Source of the DNA: a virus
Length of the DNA stretch: 63,793 nt
Direction: 5' to 3' (one strand)
Virus record (IMG/VR): IMGVR_UViG_3300010160_004963
Span: 1 to 63,793 of that record
This document shows, one piece after another, positions 1 to 7,855 of this stretch. Position 1 is the stretch's first letter. Each line of letters opens with the position of its first letter. A program made the translations under genes and the position numbers. The notes under the pieces were generated by a model. It had not been told where the DNA came from and did not search any database. It was given only the letters and a program-made list of their open reading frames with translations.

Positions 1-966
1 ATGAGCATCGTGAGAAGCATGAGCACTAGAGAAGCCGATCATATGCGTGGAAGATATTATATGCACACAGGATATGTTCCAACTCCTAGTATTGATCATC
101 CTAGTTATGGCAGCGTTATTTCTCACGAATTAATGGCATCTATTCCAGAACTAGAAATCCCTTCATTCGTTAGTGTTGGTGGAGGCAGTGTCGGCCCCGG
201 CTTTTTAGGCATGGGCTATTCTCCATTTGTTGTAGATTCTAATGGAAACATTAGAGATTTAGATATGGGAATAGATAATGAAAGAGTTATGCAGAGGCTA
301 CAAATGCTATCTGCTATAGAGAATAAATTTATTGCTGAAAATAGGGGAGGTGGAGCTTCTGATCATCTGAAAATTGTTGATAGAACAGTAAAGCTAATGA
401 CAAGTAAACAGATGGATGCTTTTAAAGTAAGCAAAGAACCAAAAGAGATGCTTGAAAAATATGGTAATACTGGTTTTGGAAAAGGTTGCTTGATGGCTAG
501 GAGACTCGTTGAAATCGGAGTTCCTTTCATCGAAGTAGATTTAGGAGGATGGGATAATCATACTGATATTTTTAAAACACTAGAAAATCAAAAACTCCCA
601 GAATTAGACAAAGCTATGAGTGCTTTAGTAAGTGATCTAAATGATAGGGGTCTATTAGAAGATACTGCCATTATTTGGATGGGGGAATTTGGTAGAACTC
701 CCAATATCAATGCTAACGGAGGACGAGATCACTGGGCAAAGAGTTGGAGTGTTGTTGTTGGTGGGGCAGGATTTAAGGGTGGGCTAGTGGTTGGAGAAAC
801 TAGCGAAGATGGCAAGGATGTTATATCAGAGCCATATTCTTCACAGGATTTAATGGCTAGTGTTATAAAATCTCTTGGAATTTCTCTTGAAACTACTTTT
901 ACTTCTAAGAGTGGTAGACCTATGAAGATTGCTAATTCTGGCAAAATTATAAAAGAATTATTCTAA
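1..966 (+). CDS. DUF1501 family protein, 5' partial
   Basis: C-terminal part of a DUF1501 protein, a family fused to Tat signals and abundant in Planctomycetota; its biochemical role is unknown, though its fold is related to sulfatases and alkaline phosphatases. The visible part holds the family signatures: a GGWDNHTD segment near residue 180, GEFGRTP near 228 and a GGRDHW block near 240. Complete relatives at 7856 and 21849 have roughly 100 more N-terminal residues, including the signal peptide, so the gene certainly begins before the window and the ATG at position 1 is internal. It is followed by a promoter for the ligase gene. Confidence 0.9.
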   Translation: MSIVRSMSTREADHMRGRYYMHTGYVPTPSIDHPSYGSVISHELMASIPELEIPSFVSVGGGSVGPGFLGMGYSPFVVDSNGNIRDLDMGIDNERVMQRLQMLSAIENKFIAENRGGGASDHLKIVDRTVKLMTSKQMDAFKVSKEPKEMLEKYGNTGFGKGCLMARRLVEIGVPFIEVDLGGWDNHTDIFKTLENQKLPELDKAMSALVSDLNDRGLLEDTAIIWMGEFGRTPNINANGGRDHWAKSWSVVVGGAGFKGGLVVGETSEDGKDVISEPYSSQDLMASVIKSLGISLETTFTSKSGRPMKIANSGKIIKELF

Positions 967-1000
967 AAAACTAAAGTTTAGAAACCCATCAATCCGATAC

Positions 1001-1029
1001 TTGACAAGACGATTGATCTGTGGTAGAAT
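1001..1029 (+). promoter_or_regulatory. sigma-70-type promoter for DNA ligase
   Basis: TTGACA at 1001-1006, a 17-bp spacer and TAGAAT at 1024-1029 form a near-perfect sigma-70 site about 45 bp before the ligase start. The spacer begins AGACGAT, a feature shared with the sites at 4097, 12418 and 13924, which suggests one early promoter class. Confidence 0.85.
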
Positions 1030-1071
1030 GAGTTCTAGGAATAGAAGCATAGAAAAATTTGGAGAAGTATA

Positions 1072-2400
1072 ATGATCTTGGTCAATGCAAAAGCCTTGGA
1101 CACAAAAGCCTTGTTGAGAGACTTGAATAATCTGTGCGTGGAACTACAATCCACAAGCAGCAGCAATGATAAGATTGCTATTCTTAAAAAACACCTAGTG
1201 ACTAACTATCATAGTCAAGATTTAATTAAACTTGTTAGATATATTTATCATCCCACATATCAATTTTATGTGACCAGTGATAATCTGGTAAAGAAAAACC
1301 ACCTAACAGGTTCCTCTTATGTTGACATATTTGACTTGTTGGACGATCTCAGAACAAGAAAGATTACTGGTCACGATGCTATTGGAGCAATTAATACTTT
1401 TGTCTCTAATTTCCCATCATACGCAGACCTTATCCACTGCATCATAGACAAAGACCTAAAGACTAGAGCGGGAGATAAGATTATCAATAAGGTTATTCCT
1501 GATCTTATTCCTATCTTTGAAGTTGCTCTTGCTGCTAGTTATGAAGATGCTAAGGTGGATTTTGCCGACAGGTGGTATTCATCTCAGAAAATGGACGGGG
1601 CGAGATGTATCGTAGTGGTTGACGACAAAGGAAAAACAACTACTTTTTCAAGACAAGGCAAAATCTTTGAAACTCTTGGCTTGGTACAAGAAGCTATTGA
1701 GTCTCTAGGTTTAAAAGATGTTGTATTTGATGGGGAAATTTGTTTACTAGATTTTCAGGGCAAAGAGAGTTTTCAGGGAATAATGAAGTTGATAAGAAAG
1801 AAAGACTTTACTATTTCAAATCCTGTGTTTAAAATATTTGATCTATTGTCTTCCAAAGAGTTCTATGATAGAGTCGGTTCAAGAAGTTTAAGTGTGAGAC
1901 TATCCAATCTTAATGATATTTTATCTAAAAATGATAATCCAACACTAACTATTCTGACCCAAACTCTGATTAAAGATCAAAAACATTTTGAATATTTAAT
2001 CCAAGAATCAGTAGAAAATAAGTGGGAGGGTCTTATTCTAAGGAAAGATGCTGGATATAAGGGGAAAAGGAGCAAAGATTTACTCAAGCAAAAATCTTTC
2101 TTTGATGATGAATACCAGATTATGGATACAGAGATGGGTAAATTTAGGTATCTTAAAGAGGGTAAAGAATATGAAGAAACTATGCTATCTAGTATAATTA
2201 TTCATCACAAGGGGAATTCGGTTGGGGTAGGTTCTGGGTTTACTGTGGATCAAAGACAAGAATTTTATAAAAACCCAAAAAAGATTCTGGGTAAGATTGC
2301 TACTATCCAATATTTTGAAGAAACTAAAAATCAAAATGGGGGAATTTCTTTGAGGTTTCCAACATTTAAATATTTGCACGGTGAAGAAAGAGACACATAA
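1072..2400 (+). CDS. ATP-dependent DNA ligase
   Basis: Seals nicks in duplex DNA through an enzyme-AMP intermediate, presumably in phage DNA replication and repair. The nucleotidyltransferase motifs are in order: motif I KMDG with the adenylated lysine at K173, motif III FDGEI at about 219-223, motif IV EGLILRKD from E319, and motif V around K339-K341. A C-terminal OB-fold region follows. At 442 aa it is close to T4 gp30 (487 aa). The ATG at 1072 follows GGAG at a good distance and sits behind its own sigma-70 promoter. The downstream noncoding region holds the first structured repeat. Confidence 0.95.
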   Translation: MILVNAKALDTKALLRDLNNLCVELQSTSSSNDKIAILKKHLVTNYHSQDLIKLVRYIYHPTYQFYVTSDNLVKKNHLTGSSYVDIFDLLDDLRTRKITGHDAIGAINTFVSNFPSYADLIHCIIDKDLKTRAGDKIINKVIPDLIPIFEVALAASYEDAKVDFADRWYSSQKMDGARCIVVVDDKGKTTTFSRQGKIFETLGLVQEAIESLGLKDVVFDGEICLLDFQGKESFQGIMKLIRKKDFTISNPVFKIFDLLSSKEFYDRVGSRSLSVRLSNLNDILSKNDNPTLTILTQTLIKDQKHFEYLIQESVENKWEGLILRKDAGYKGKRSKDLLKQKSFFDDEYQIMDTEMGKFRYLKEGKEYEETMLSSIIIHHKGNSVGVGSGFTVDQRQEFYKNPKKILGKIATIQYFEETKNQNGGISLRFPTFKYLHGEERDT

Positions 2401-2412
2401 TAAGTAGCCGCC

Positions 2413-2718
2413 AATTTTTCCAAACAACATTTGATCTCTGAAATAATTTAAAACGTCATTCCAAAAGAATTTAAACCGTCATTATTTTTTGAGATTATAT
2501 TTACTCTATCAGAATTTACGAAGTCATTCCACAAGAATTTATCACTTCATTCTGATAGAGTTAAAATATTTTCGTTTTTGTTAGTAAGAGTATAAGAATT
2601 TAGCCGGTCATTCCAAAAGAATTTACCGCCCCATTCTAAACTTTTGCTAACAAAGACGAGAATATATTTTGGAAAGGCACTTGACAAGATTATAGGGTTG
2701 ATGTAAAATACGAAAAGA
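2413..2718 (+). repeat. 306-bp structured direct repeat, copy 1 (candidate guide-RNA array)
   Basis: Near-identical to 3830-4134. It contains three successive long inverted repeats (2434-2495, 2503-2561, 2575-2654). Each encloses the same core, TCATTCCAMAAGAA, with a 9-nt segment on each side bounded by (A)GAA and TCATT. The 9-nt segments begin TTTA and then vary between units; the half-unit period is 23 bp. Unit 2 has a perfect 13-bp outer stem. A sigma-70 promoter closes the repeat. This fills the 2401-2782 gap and no protein gene is visible there. Its function is unknown; it may be a TIGR-like array, an operator set or a transcript-stability structure. Confidence 0.8.
2681..2709 (+). promoter_or_regulatory. 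sigma-70-type promoter for the DEDD protein
   Basis: TTGACA at 2681-2686, a 17-bp spacer and TAAAAT at 2704-2709. It sits at the end of structured repeat copy 1 and about 75 bp before the start codon at 2783, leaving a leader with an AGGAG sequence. Confidence 0.85.
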
Positions 2719-2782
2719 TACAATGGCTCAACAGCGTTTAAGTTTTCCGTTTAAAGTTCTAAAAGGAGATAGTATATAAGTT

Positions 2783-3868
2783 ATGAATAAGTTAATGCTA
2801 ACAGAAGATAAAAAAGCCAAGCACAATATGTTACTTGAAAATGCGATAGTTCTTGATTGTGGCAAAAATACCGCTACTCTGTATGATCCCAAAACAGATA
2901 CTTGTAAAATAATTAGTCACGAAGACATATTAAAACTTCCAGAAGAACTAGAGTCTGGTACAACTGTGGTTGTGGAACGCGCTCATCTTGGTTGCCCAAG
3001 GCAAGAGTATTCTTTAGCTCAACCTTTTACTGAAAAAGAGTTGCTCGATCTTTACAAAAGGTTTGACTCAAATGATATTAAATTAAAACTATTTCCTCAT
3101 GGGTCAACTCCAAGAGCAATAGCTTATTCTGAATCAAAAAAGTCTGATTTAAATGATCCAAAAGTAATATATTTTCTACTAAAGGCATTTCCTGAGATTT
3201 CAATGATGAATCCCAAAAAATCATTTGAGGTTTCCGATATTTTACAAGATGGTTGGGAGTGGAAAGATATTACTAATAAGATATTAAATCAAGCCAGAGT
3301 AAATCATTACGAGGCAGATGACGATCAAAACACAATATATATTAGAGAAAATATACAACATATTTATAATAGTTTGTCTCCTGTTGCTAGAGATGTTTTT
3401 GGACTTGAAGTGTCTAAGAAAACATCCAAAATAGCACCAGCAGGAACTGTTAAGATCAAACAGATAAATATGGTTCAAATATATTCTATCTTAGCAATAT
3501 TAAGAGATACCGAAGCTAGATTAAGACTATTTAGAGAGACGGGTAAATTCCCCTCTAATAATTTTGTTAAAAGATATGTTCTTTGTATGACTCCAAATCA
3601 TTTTGCAGGAGGGGTTGCACGAAGTAATTTACTTCATCACGGTATGAAAAACTGGATTATTAAAAAGGCTAAAGAGGATGAGAGCATAAACCTGAAAAGA
3701 AAAATCCCACTAACAGATAGAAGAGGAGAGTTTGAAGCAACAATTAACAGAGGAAATTTTACAAGCCAAGAGGACGCTATTTTTATCAAGTATAGAACGC
3801 AATACAGAAAATCAATGTATGAACTTCTCAATTTTTTCAAACAACATTTGATCTCTGAAATAATTTAA
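2783..3868 (+). CDS. RuvC/IS110-like DEDD protein, candidate TasR-like RNA-guided nuclease
   Basis: 361 aa. The N-terminal part reads as an RNase H-fold DEDD domain of IS110 type: D25 (VLDCG), E65 (VVVERAH), then D122 and D125 in KKSDLNDPK, the same D-x-x-D spacing as the KTDxxDA signature of IS110. The C-terminal part (about 254-300; GKFPS at 254, FAGGVAR at 274) resembles the IS110 second domain, but the serine expected before GG is alanine (A275), so serine-recombinase chemistry is unlikely. That combination matches Tas proteins (RuvC plus Nop-like domain) better than a transposase. No insertion-sequence ends or target duplications are seen. Structured repeats on both sides support an RNA-linked role. 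Family assignment is by eye only. Confidence 0.6.
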   Translation: MNKLMLTEDKKAKHNMLLENAIVLDCGKNTATLYDPKTDTCKIISHEDILKLPEELESGTTVVVERAHLGCPRQEYSLAQPFTEKELLDLYKRFDSNDIKLKLFPHGSTPRAIAYSESKKSDLNDPKVIYFLLKAFPEISMMNPKKSFEVSDILQDGWEWKDITNKILNQARVNHYEADDDQNTIYIRENIQHIYNSLSPVARDVFGLEVSKKTSKIAPAGTVKIKQINMVQIYSILAILRDTEARLRLFRETGKFPSNNFVKRYVLCMTPNHFAGGVARSNLLHHGMKNWIIKKAKEDESINLKRKIPLTDRRGEFEATINRGNFTSQEDAIFIKYRTQYRKSMYELLNFFKQHLISEII

Positions 3869-4134
3869 AACGTCATTCCAAAAGAATTTAACCCGTCATT
3901 ATTTTTGAGATTATGTTTCCTCTGTCAGAATTTACCAAGTTATTCCACAAGAATTTAAGAGCTAATTCTGATAGAGTTAAAATATTTTCGTTTTTGTTAG
4001 TAAGAGTCTAAGAATTTAGCCGGTCATTCCAAAAGAATTTACCACCCCATTCTAAACTTTTGCTAACAAGGGCGAGAATATCTCATGCTAGAGGGCTTGA
4101 CAAACCGATAGAGCTAGTGTAGAATACGAAAAGA
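3830..4134 (+). repeat. 305-bp structured direct repeat, copy 2
   Basis: Second copy of 2413-2718. It starts inside the last codons of the DEDD gene and ends with the promoter at 4097. The three hairpin units lie at 3851-3912, 3920-3976 and 3991-4068. Differences from copy 1 fall mainly in the short variable segments and in stem positions that stay paired (for example an A-to-G change in the left arm of unit 2 giving a G-U pair). It fills the 3869-4171 gap; no protein gene is visible there. Duplication of the region together with its promoter is the simplest origin. Confidence 0.8.
4097..4125 (+). promoter_or_regulatory. sigma-70-type promoter
   Basis: TTGACA at 4097-4102, a 17-bp spacer and TAGAAT at 4120-4125, with the shared spacer start AAACCGAT. 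It lies about 45 bp before the gene at 4172 and is the paralogue of the site at 2681. Confidence 0.85.
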
Positions 4135-4171
4135 CAATATTATTGGTTGACCCCTTTTATTTGGAGATTCA

Positions 4172-4918
4172 ATGCTTGATTCCGTAGCCCCATCTGATTC
4201 AGCAGTTCCTTCTGATTCTCTAGTTTCAGCTACTCCAGTTGTAAAAAAGCCAGTAGTGATGGATAAGACTAAAGCTCAAAAATTCTTTGACAATTTTCCC
4301 AAAGACAAGATTGTGTCCTATAAAGAATATTGGGAAACAGTAAAGCCCAAGAACACAGATGACATATTTAGAAGGTATCTTTTTGCCTTTTGCAGCGTTC
4401 ATACCACATGGGAGGGTAATGTTAGGGGATATAATGCTATTAAAAATTTTGATGAATGGACAGACAACAAAGATACCCTTAAAGAAAAACTACACAAATC
4501 TGGTGTAGGATTACATAACAATAGAACAGAATATATTTGGTCTTTTAAGGATAAGTTTTTTGCTAATCCAAAAGATTTTTATCTAACAACAAAGAAGTAC
4601 CATGTAAAAAAGAGAGATAGTATTGTGGATAAAATTAAGGGGTTGGGTCTAGCTAAAATTAGCTTTGCTCTTGAGATGACTCATCCCAATGAGGCAAGAG
4701 CATTGTGCTTAGACATTCATATGCTTCGTTTATATAATATGGACGGGTTGCAGTATACCAAATCTAAACATGGCATATCAGAGTACAAAAAGACGGAGCG
4801 TCATTGGTCTGTTAATTGTGGTAAGCTGGGGGTTCCTAGTTATATTGCAAGATCAATCTATTGGGATGGATTACAGAAACAGGAAGATAGTCGTTACTGG
4901 AGCTTTGTACTAGAATGA
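4172..4918 (+). CDS. helix-hairpin-helix DNA glycosylase-like protein
   Basis: 248 aa. The N-terminal ~25 residues are a Ser/Pro/Val-rich low-complexity lead. The central part has a helix-hairpin-helix-like segment (KGLGLAKIS, about residues 153-161) followed by CLDIHMLRLY with D181. This spacing recalls the HhH-GPD base-excision glycosylases, where an aspartate shortly after the hairpin is catalytic. No iron-sulfur cysteine loop is seen. It may excise damaged or modified bases, but the resemblance is short and could be limited to DNA binding. The start follows GGAG and lies behind the promoter at 4097. Confidence 0.5.
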   Translation: MLDSVAPSDSAVPSDSLVSATPVVKKPVVMDKTKAQKFFDNFPKDKIVSYKEYWETVKPKNTDDIFRRYLFAFCSVHTTWEGNVRGYNAIKNFDEWTDNKDTLKEKLHKSGVGLHNNRTEYIWSFKDKFFANPKDFYLTTKKYHVKKRDSIVDKIKGLGLAKISFALEMTHPNEARALCLDIHMLRLYNMDGLQYTKSKHGISEYKKTERHWSVNCGKLGVPSYIARSIYWDGLQKQEDSRYWSFVLE

Positions 4919-5067
4919 AATGTAAAATTAAGATTGAAGATAAAGAATATGTGGGGGACATTACCCGAAGAATGGATGTTGGAACTTATGAGGTTTGGGT
5001 TGATGAACTTAAACAGAACTATTATATAACTAAAAATAATATGATTGAGACAGATATTGATGACTAA
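4915..5067 (+). CDS. small hypothetical protein, 50 aa
   Basis: Starts with an ATGA overlap on the stop of the preceding gene and ends overlapping the next start, so it is likely translationally coupled. The product (MKCKIKIEDKEYVGDITRRM at its N-terminus) is charged and predicted mostly beta. No family is recognised. Confidence 0.6.
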   Translation: MKCKIKIEDKEYVGDITRRMDVGTYEVWVDELKQNYYITKNNMIETDIDD

Positions 5068-5668
5068 TATTATTAGTAGGAAAGATTTAATCTCTAAATT
5101 AATCCCTCCAGATACAATAGGTATTGAGGTTGGTATTTTTACTGGTACATTTACAAGAGAACTATTAGATGGTTGTAACCCCAAGAAAATACTATGTGTT
5201 GATTTGTGGGATAGCGGCAGAATAGACTGGTTTGTACATAATAAAGAAACAAACACATGGAAATCAGAAGGGTCTTCTTCCTCAGATGCTCTGTCTGTTT
5301 TTAATATTAATATGAAAGAGGAGATTGAAAGAAATATAGTGGTGCCTATTAGGGGTCGATCTCCAGAAATTCTACACTCATTAAGATCAGACTATTTTGA
5401 TTGGATTTATTTAGACGGCCAACATGACTATAGGACTCTTTCTAAAGAATTAATAGAATCTAAAAGAATAGTAAAAAATGGTGGATATATTATGGGCCAT
5501 GATTATTGTAGTTTATTCCCCGGTATAGTTAGAGCAGTAGATGAATTTGCAACTAGAGAAAAATTAGAACTTATTTTAACTAATGAAGAACCCTCTCCTG
5601 TCTGGAGGCCCAACCCAATTGATGGAGAAACAGCCTCGTACAATTCTTTTATTTTCTGCAATACTTAG
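5060..5668 (+). CDS. class I SAM-dependent methyltransferase
   Basis: 202 aa. A Rossmann methyltransferase of the Methyltransf_24 type: the motif I region IGIEVGIFTGTF lies near residues 20-31, the acidic end of strand 2 is CVDLWD, and the strand-4 motif is DWIYLDGQHDY, followed by GGYIMGHDY. Related proteins in glycan clusters methylate sugars. The substrate cannot be told from sequence. The ATG at 5060 overlaps the previous stop; an upstream TTG would add five residues. A paralogue lies on the minus strand at 25284. Confidence 0.85.
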   Translation: MTNIISRKDLISKLIPPDTIGIEVGIFTGTFTRELLDGCNPKKILCVDLWDSGRIDWFVHNKETNTWKSEGSSSSDALSVFNINMKEEIERNIVVPIRGRSPEILHSLRSDYFDWIYLDGQHDYRTLSKELIESKRIVKNGGYIMGHDYCSLFPGIVRAVDEFATREKLELILTNEEPSPVWRPNPIDGETASYNSFIFCNT

Positions 5669-5673
5669 CAGAT

Positions 5674-5688
5674 AGGTGTATATACTAT
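5674..5688 (+). promoter_or_regulatory. putative late promoter (GGTGTATA motif)
   Basis: AGGTGTATATACTATA begins 44 bp before the start at 5718. The same AGGTGTATA core recurs at similar distance before the genes at 13374, 28376, 29238 and 60744 and resembles the T4 late TATAAATA box. A 14-bp palindrome (TTCTTATATAAGAA) follows in the leader. Confidence 0.6.
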
Positions 5689-5717
5689 AGCTTCTTATAT
5701 AAGAAAGGAATAAATAT

Positions 5718-5891
5718 ATGGTTGCTTTTGCAAATACCCAAGAACTAACAAATAAAATATTTCACCTAACTAATATGTTAGACGAAGCACATATTCAGAT
5801 TGTAAAATTAAAAAGTGACAGAGATAATTGTAAAAAGTTTTATGATATTATGACCCATAATCAAATATCTGACATAAAGGATAAAGAGTAA
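5718..5891 (+). CDS. small coiled-coil-like protein, 57 aa
   Basis: A 57-residue protein with a good AAGGA ribosome site and a heptad-like Leu/Ile pattern in its first half (LTNKIFHLTNMLDEAHIQIV), then lysine-rich and polar. No family is recognised. It stands directly behind a GGTGTATA promoter motif and 3 bp before the HAD gene, so it probably leads that transcript. Confidence 0.6.
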   Translation: MVAFANTQELTNKIFHLTNMLDEAHIQIVKLKSDRDNCKKFYDIMTHNQISDIKDKE

Positions 5892-5894
5892 TCC

Positions 5895-7250
5895 ATGATT
5901 AGTTGGGATTGTTTTGATACTTTGATAGCTCGCAGATTTAAAACTCCCTATTCAATATTTAAATCAATATCAGAAACAATAGATGATAATAGTTTCATTA
6001 AAAATAGAATAGAAGCAGAACAAAAGTCTCCAGAATCATTAGATAGTATTTATTTTCAACTATCTCAAGATACTAATATTAGTTTAGATAAAGCGAATAG
6101 TATTAAACAGATAGAGATCGATACAGAATTATCTCATTGTTTTCCTATTAATATCAATCTTCAAAAGGTAAAAGATGGAGATATGGTAGTTAGTGATATG
6201 TATCTGCCAAGACCAGTAATAAGACATATGTTGGATGTATGTGGACTTAGAGCAAACATTAATCTATATGTTTCTCATGGGGGAAAAGCATCTGGTAAAA
6301 TATGGAATACTCTTCCTAAGTTTGAATATCATGTTGGGGATAATAAAGAATCAGATGTTGATCTGCCAAAAAAACTAGGATACTCAACATCATATTGTAA
6401 TATTGGGGAACTCACAGAAATAGAACGAATGGTTGGGGGAAATCTTGGGTTGTTAATGAGAATGATAAGATTACAAAATCCTTATGATTCTAGTAATGTG
6501 TCTCATTATTTGTGGCATGATCAATCCCAGTATAATATTCCTCTACTAATTTTGTTCTCAACAGAATTACCCAAAGACAATTTGTGTTTTTCCTATAGAG
6601 ATTGTTCATATTTACAAAGAATACATGAGGAGCTAAAGAAAACAAAAAACTTTAGATGCCATTCATCTAGAATCTCACTAAGAAATACTACCAAAGAATA
6701 CGACACATATTTAGAAGATATGACAAAGGGAAAAATTGTTGTTGATCTACATGGCAGTGGAGGAAGTATAACTAGATACCATTCTAAAAAGAGCAATACT
6801 AAACCCCATCTTATATATCTTACAGGATTCTTAACTTCTAAGTATGAAAATAGAAAAATATTATTAGAGTTTGGAGATGTTGTAGAAAGATTTAATCCAT
6901 ATGATAGTGGTAGTTTATTAGAGTGGCCCAACAAAGCATATAATGAAAACCCAAAAGAGCATACAGAAGCATTAAGGGGGTGCTTTGATTTAGCTATTAA
7001 GTGTTTACCTTTGTTTCCAAAAATTTATTCTTATCATAAAGAAATATCTAACCCTTATACAAATTGGAATCCTTCATTTGAACTTATTAGTAAAAAAATA
7101 TGTATGGGCATGTTAGAATCTATGGTAAAGTCTCCAAGCTATCAAAATATCCCATTCCTTTTGGATCATAATAATAATAATATCTCAGAAGAAAATAAAA
7201 AGAAATTAAAAAGAAGTGTTGTTTTGTCTAAGATTATAAGAGAACAGTAA
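5895..7250 (+). CDS. HAD-superfamily hydrolase-like protein with unknown C-terminal domain
   Basis: 451 aa. The N-terminal ~190 residues carry HAD motifs: SWDCFDTL at 3-10 with nucleophile candidate D5, VVSDMYLP near 98-105 and the metal-binding GDNKESDVDL near 153-162. HAD modules of this form are often attached to glycan-modifying proteins. The remaining ~260 residues are not recognised; an IVVDLHGSGGS segment near 280 looks like a phosphate or nucleotide loop. It may be a sugar-phosphate phosphatase fused to a transferase, but this is inference. Confidence 0.65.
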   Translation: MISWDCFDTLIARRFKTPYSIFKSISETIDDNSFIKNRIEAEQKSPESLDSIYFQLSQDTNISLDKANSIKQIEIDTELSHCFPININLQKVKDGDMVVSDMYLPRPVIRHMLDVCGLRANINLYVSHGGKASGKIWNTLPKFEYHVGDNKESDVDLPKKLGYSTSYCNIGELTEIERMVGGNLGLLMRMIRLQNPYDSSNVSHYLWHDQSQYNIPLLILFSTELPKDNLCFSYRDCSYLQRIHEELKKTKNFRCHSSRISLRNTTKEYDTYLEDMTKGKIVVDLHGSGGSITRYHSKKSNTKPHLIYLTGFLTSKYENRKILLEFGDVVERFNPYDSGSLLEWPNKAYNENPKEHTEALRGCFDLAIKCLPLFPKIYSYHKEISNPYTNWNPSFELISKKICMGMLESMVKSPSYQNIPFLLDHNNNNISEENKKKLKRSVVLSKIIREQ

Positions 7251-7256
7251 TACAAT

Positions 7257-7769
7257 ATGAAAACCCTTTACTTAACTGTTGGGCCTCCTGCTTGTGGCAA
7301 GTCTACATTTGTAAAAAGTTATGTTGACGCATTTCCTCAAGAAAATTCTTATTTAAGCAGTGACGAGTTAAGGGGAGTATTTGGCAAAGACGAAACTGAC
7401 CAATCAGTATCTCCACAAGTATTCTCTCATATACTAGACAAGGTTGAGGAATTTCTTCAAGATGAAAGCAAGCAGGGTTACCTTATAGTTGACGCTACCA
7501 ATATTAATATAAGACTGCGTAAACAATATATATCTCTTGCTAAAGAATACAAGGCTAGAATTATAGCTTGGGTCTTTGAAAGAGATAGGGAAGTTTTAAT
7601 AAAAAATAATAAATCTCGTAATAGAATAGTTCCTCTGTGGGTAATAGATAGAATGTTAGATTTATATAAAAGACCTACAGAAAAAGAAGGATTCGATAAA
7701 ATAGTTAATGTTCTTCCAGTACATACAGAAGCACTATTTATTCATTCTCTTGTCTCTCCTAATCATTGA
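7257..7769 (+). CDS. P-loop kinase, polynucleotide-kinase-like
   Basis: 170 aa. Walker A GPPACGKST at residues 9-17 is followed by a SSDELRG segment near 35 and LIVDATN near 80, as in the 5'-kinase domain of T4 polynucleotide kinase and related AAA_33 kinases. The arginine-rich lid region RNRIVPLWVIDRM lies near 122. The C-terminal phosphatase domain of T4 Pnkp is absent. It probably phosphorylates RNA or DNA 5' ends in repair with the phage ligase; a small-molecule kinase role is possible. The start is 6 bp after the HAD gene. Confidence 0.8.
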   Translation: MKTLYLTVGPPACGKSTFVKSYVDAFPQENSYLSSDELRGVFGKDETDQSVSPQVFSHILDKVEEFLQDESKQGYLIVDATNINIRLRKQYISLAKEYKARIIAWVFERDREVLIKNNKSRNRIVPLWVIDRMLDLYKRPTEKEGFDKIVNVLPVHTEALFIHSLVSPNH

Positions 7770-7855
7770 GGATCGATTCTACCACATGAAGATCGAGCAT
7801 ATAGTGTATGCTTATATATCTTTTAAATATTTTCAATCTATAAATAGGAATAATT

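Noticed and set aside
2434-2654. CRISPR array
   Set aside because: Unit spacing is irregular, the repeats are short halves of hairpins and no Cas gene is present.
2783-3868. Intact IS110 insertion sequence
   Set aside because: The catalytic serine position is alanine, and the flanking repeats are a promoter-bearing duplication rather than insertion-sequence ends. The idea is kept only as family relationship.
7839-7846. TATAAATA late promoter before the second DUF1501 gene
   Set aside because: It ends about 10 bp before the ATG, leaving no room for a leader, and lacks the GGTG part of the motif.
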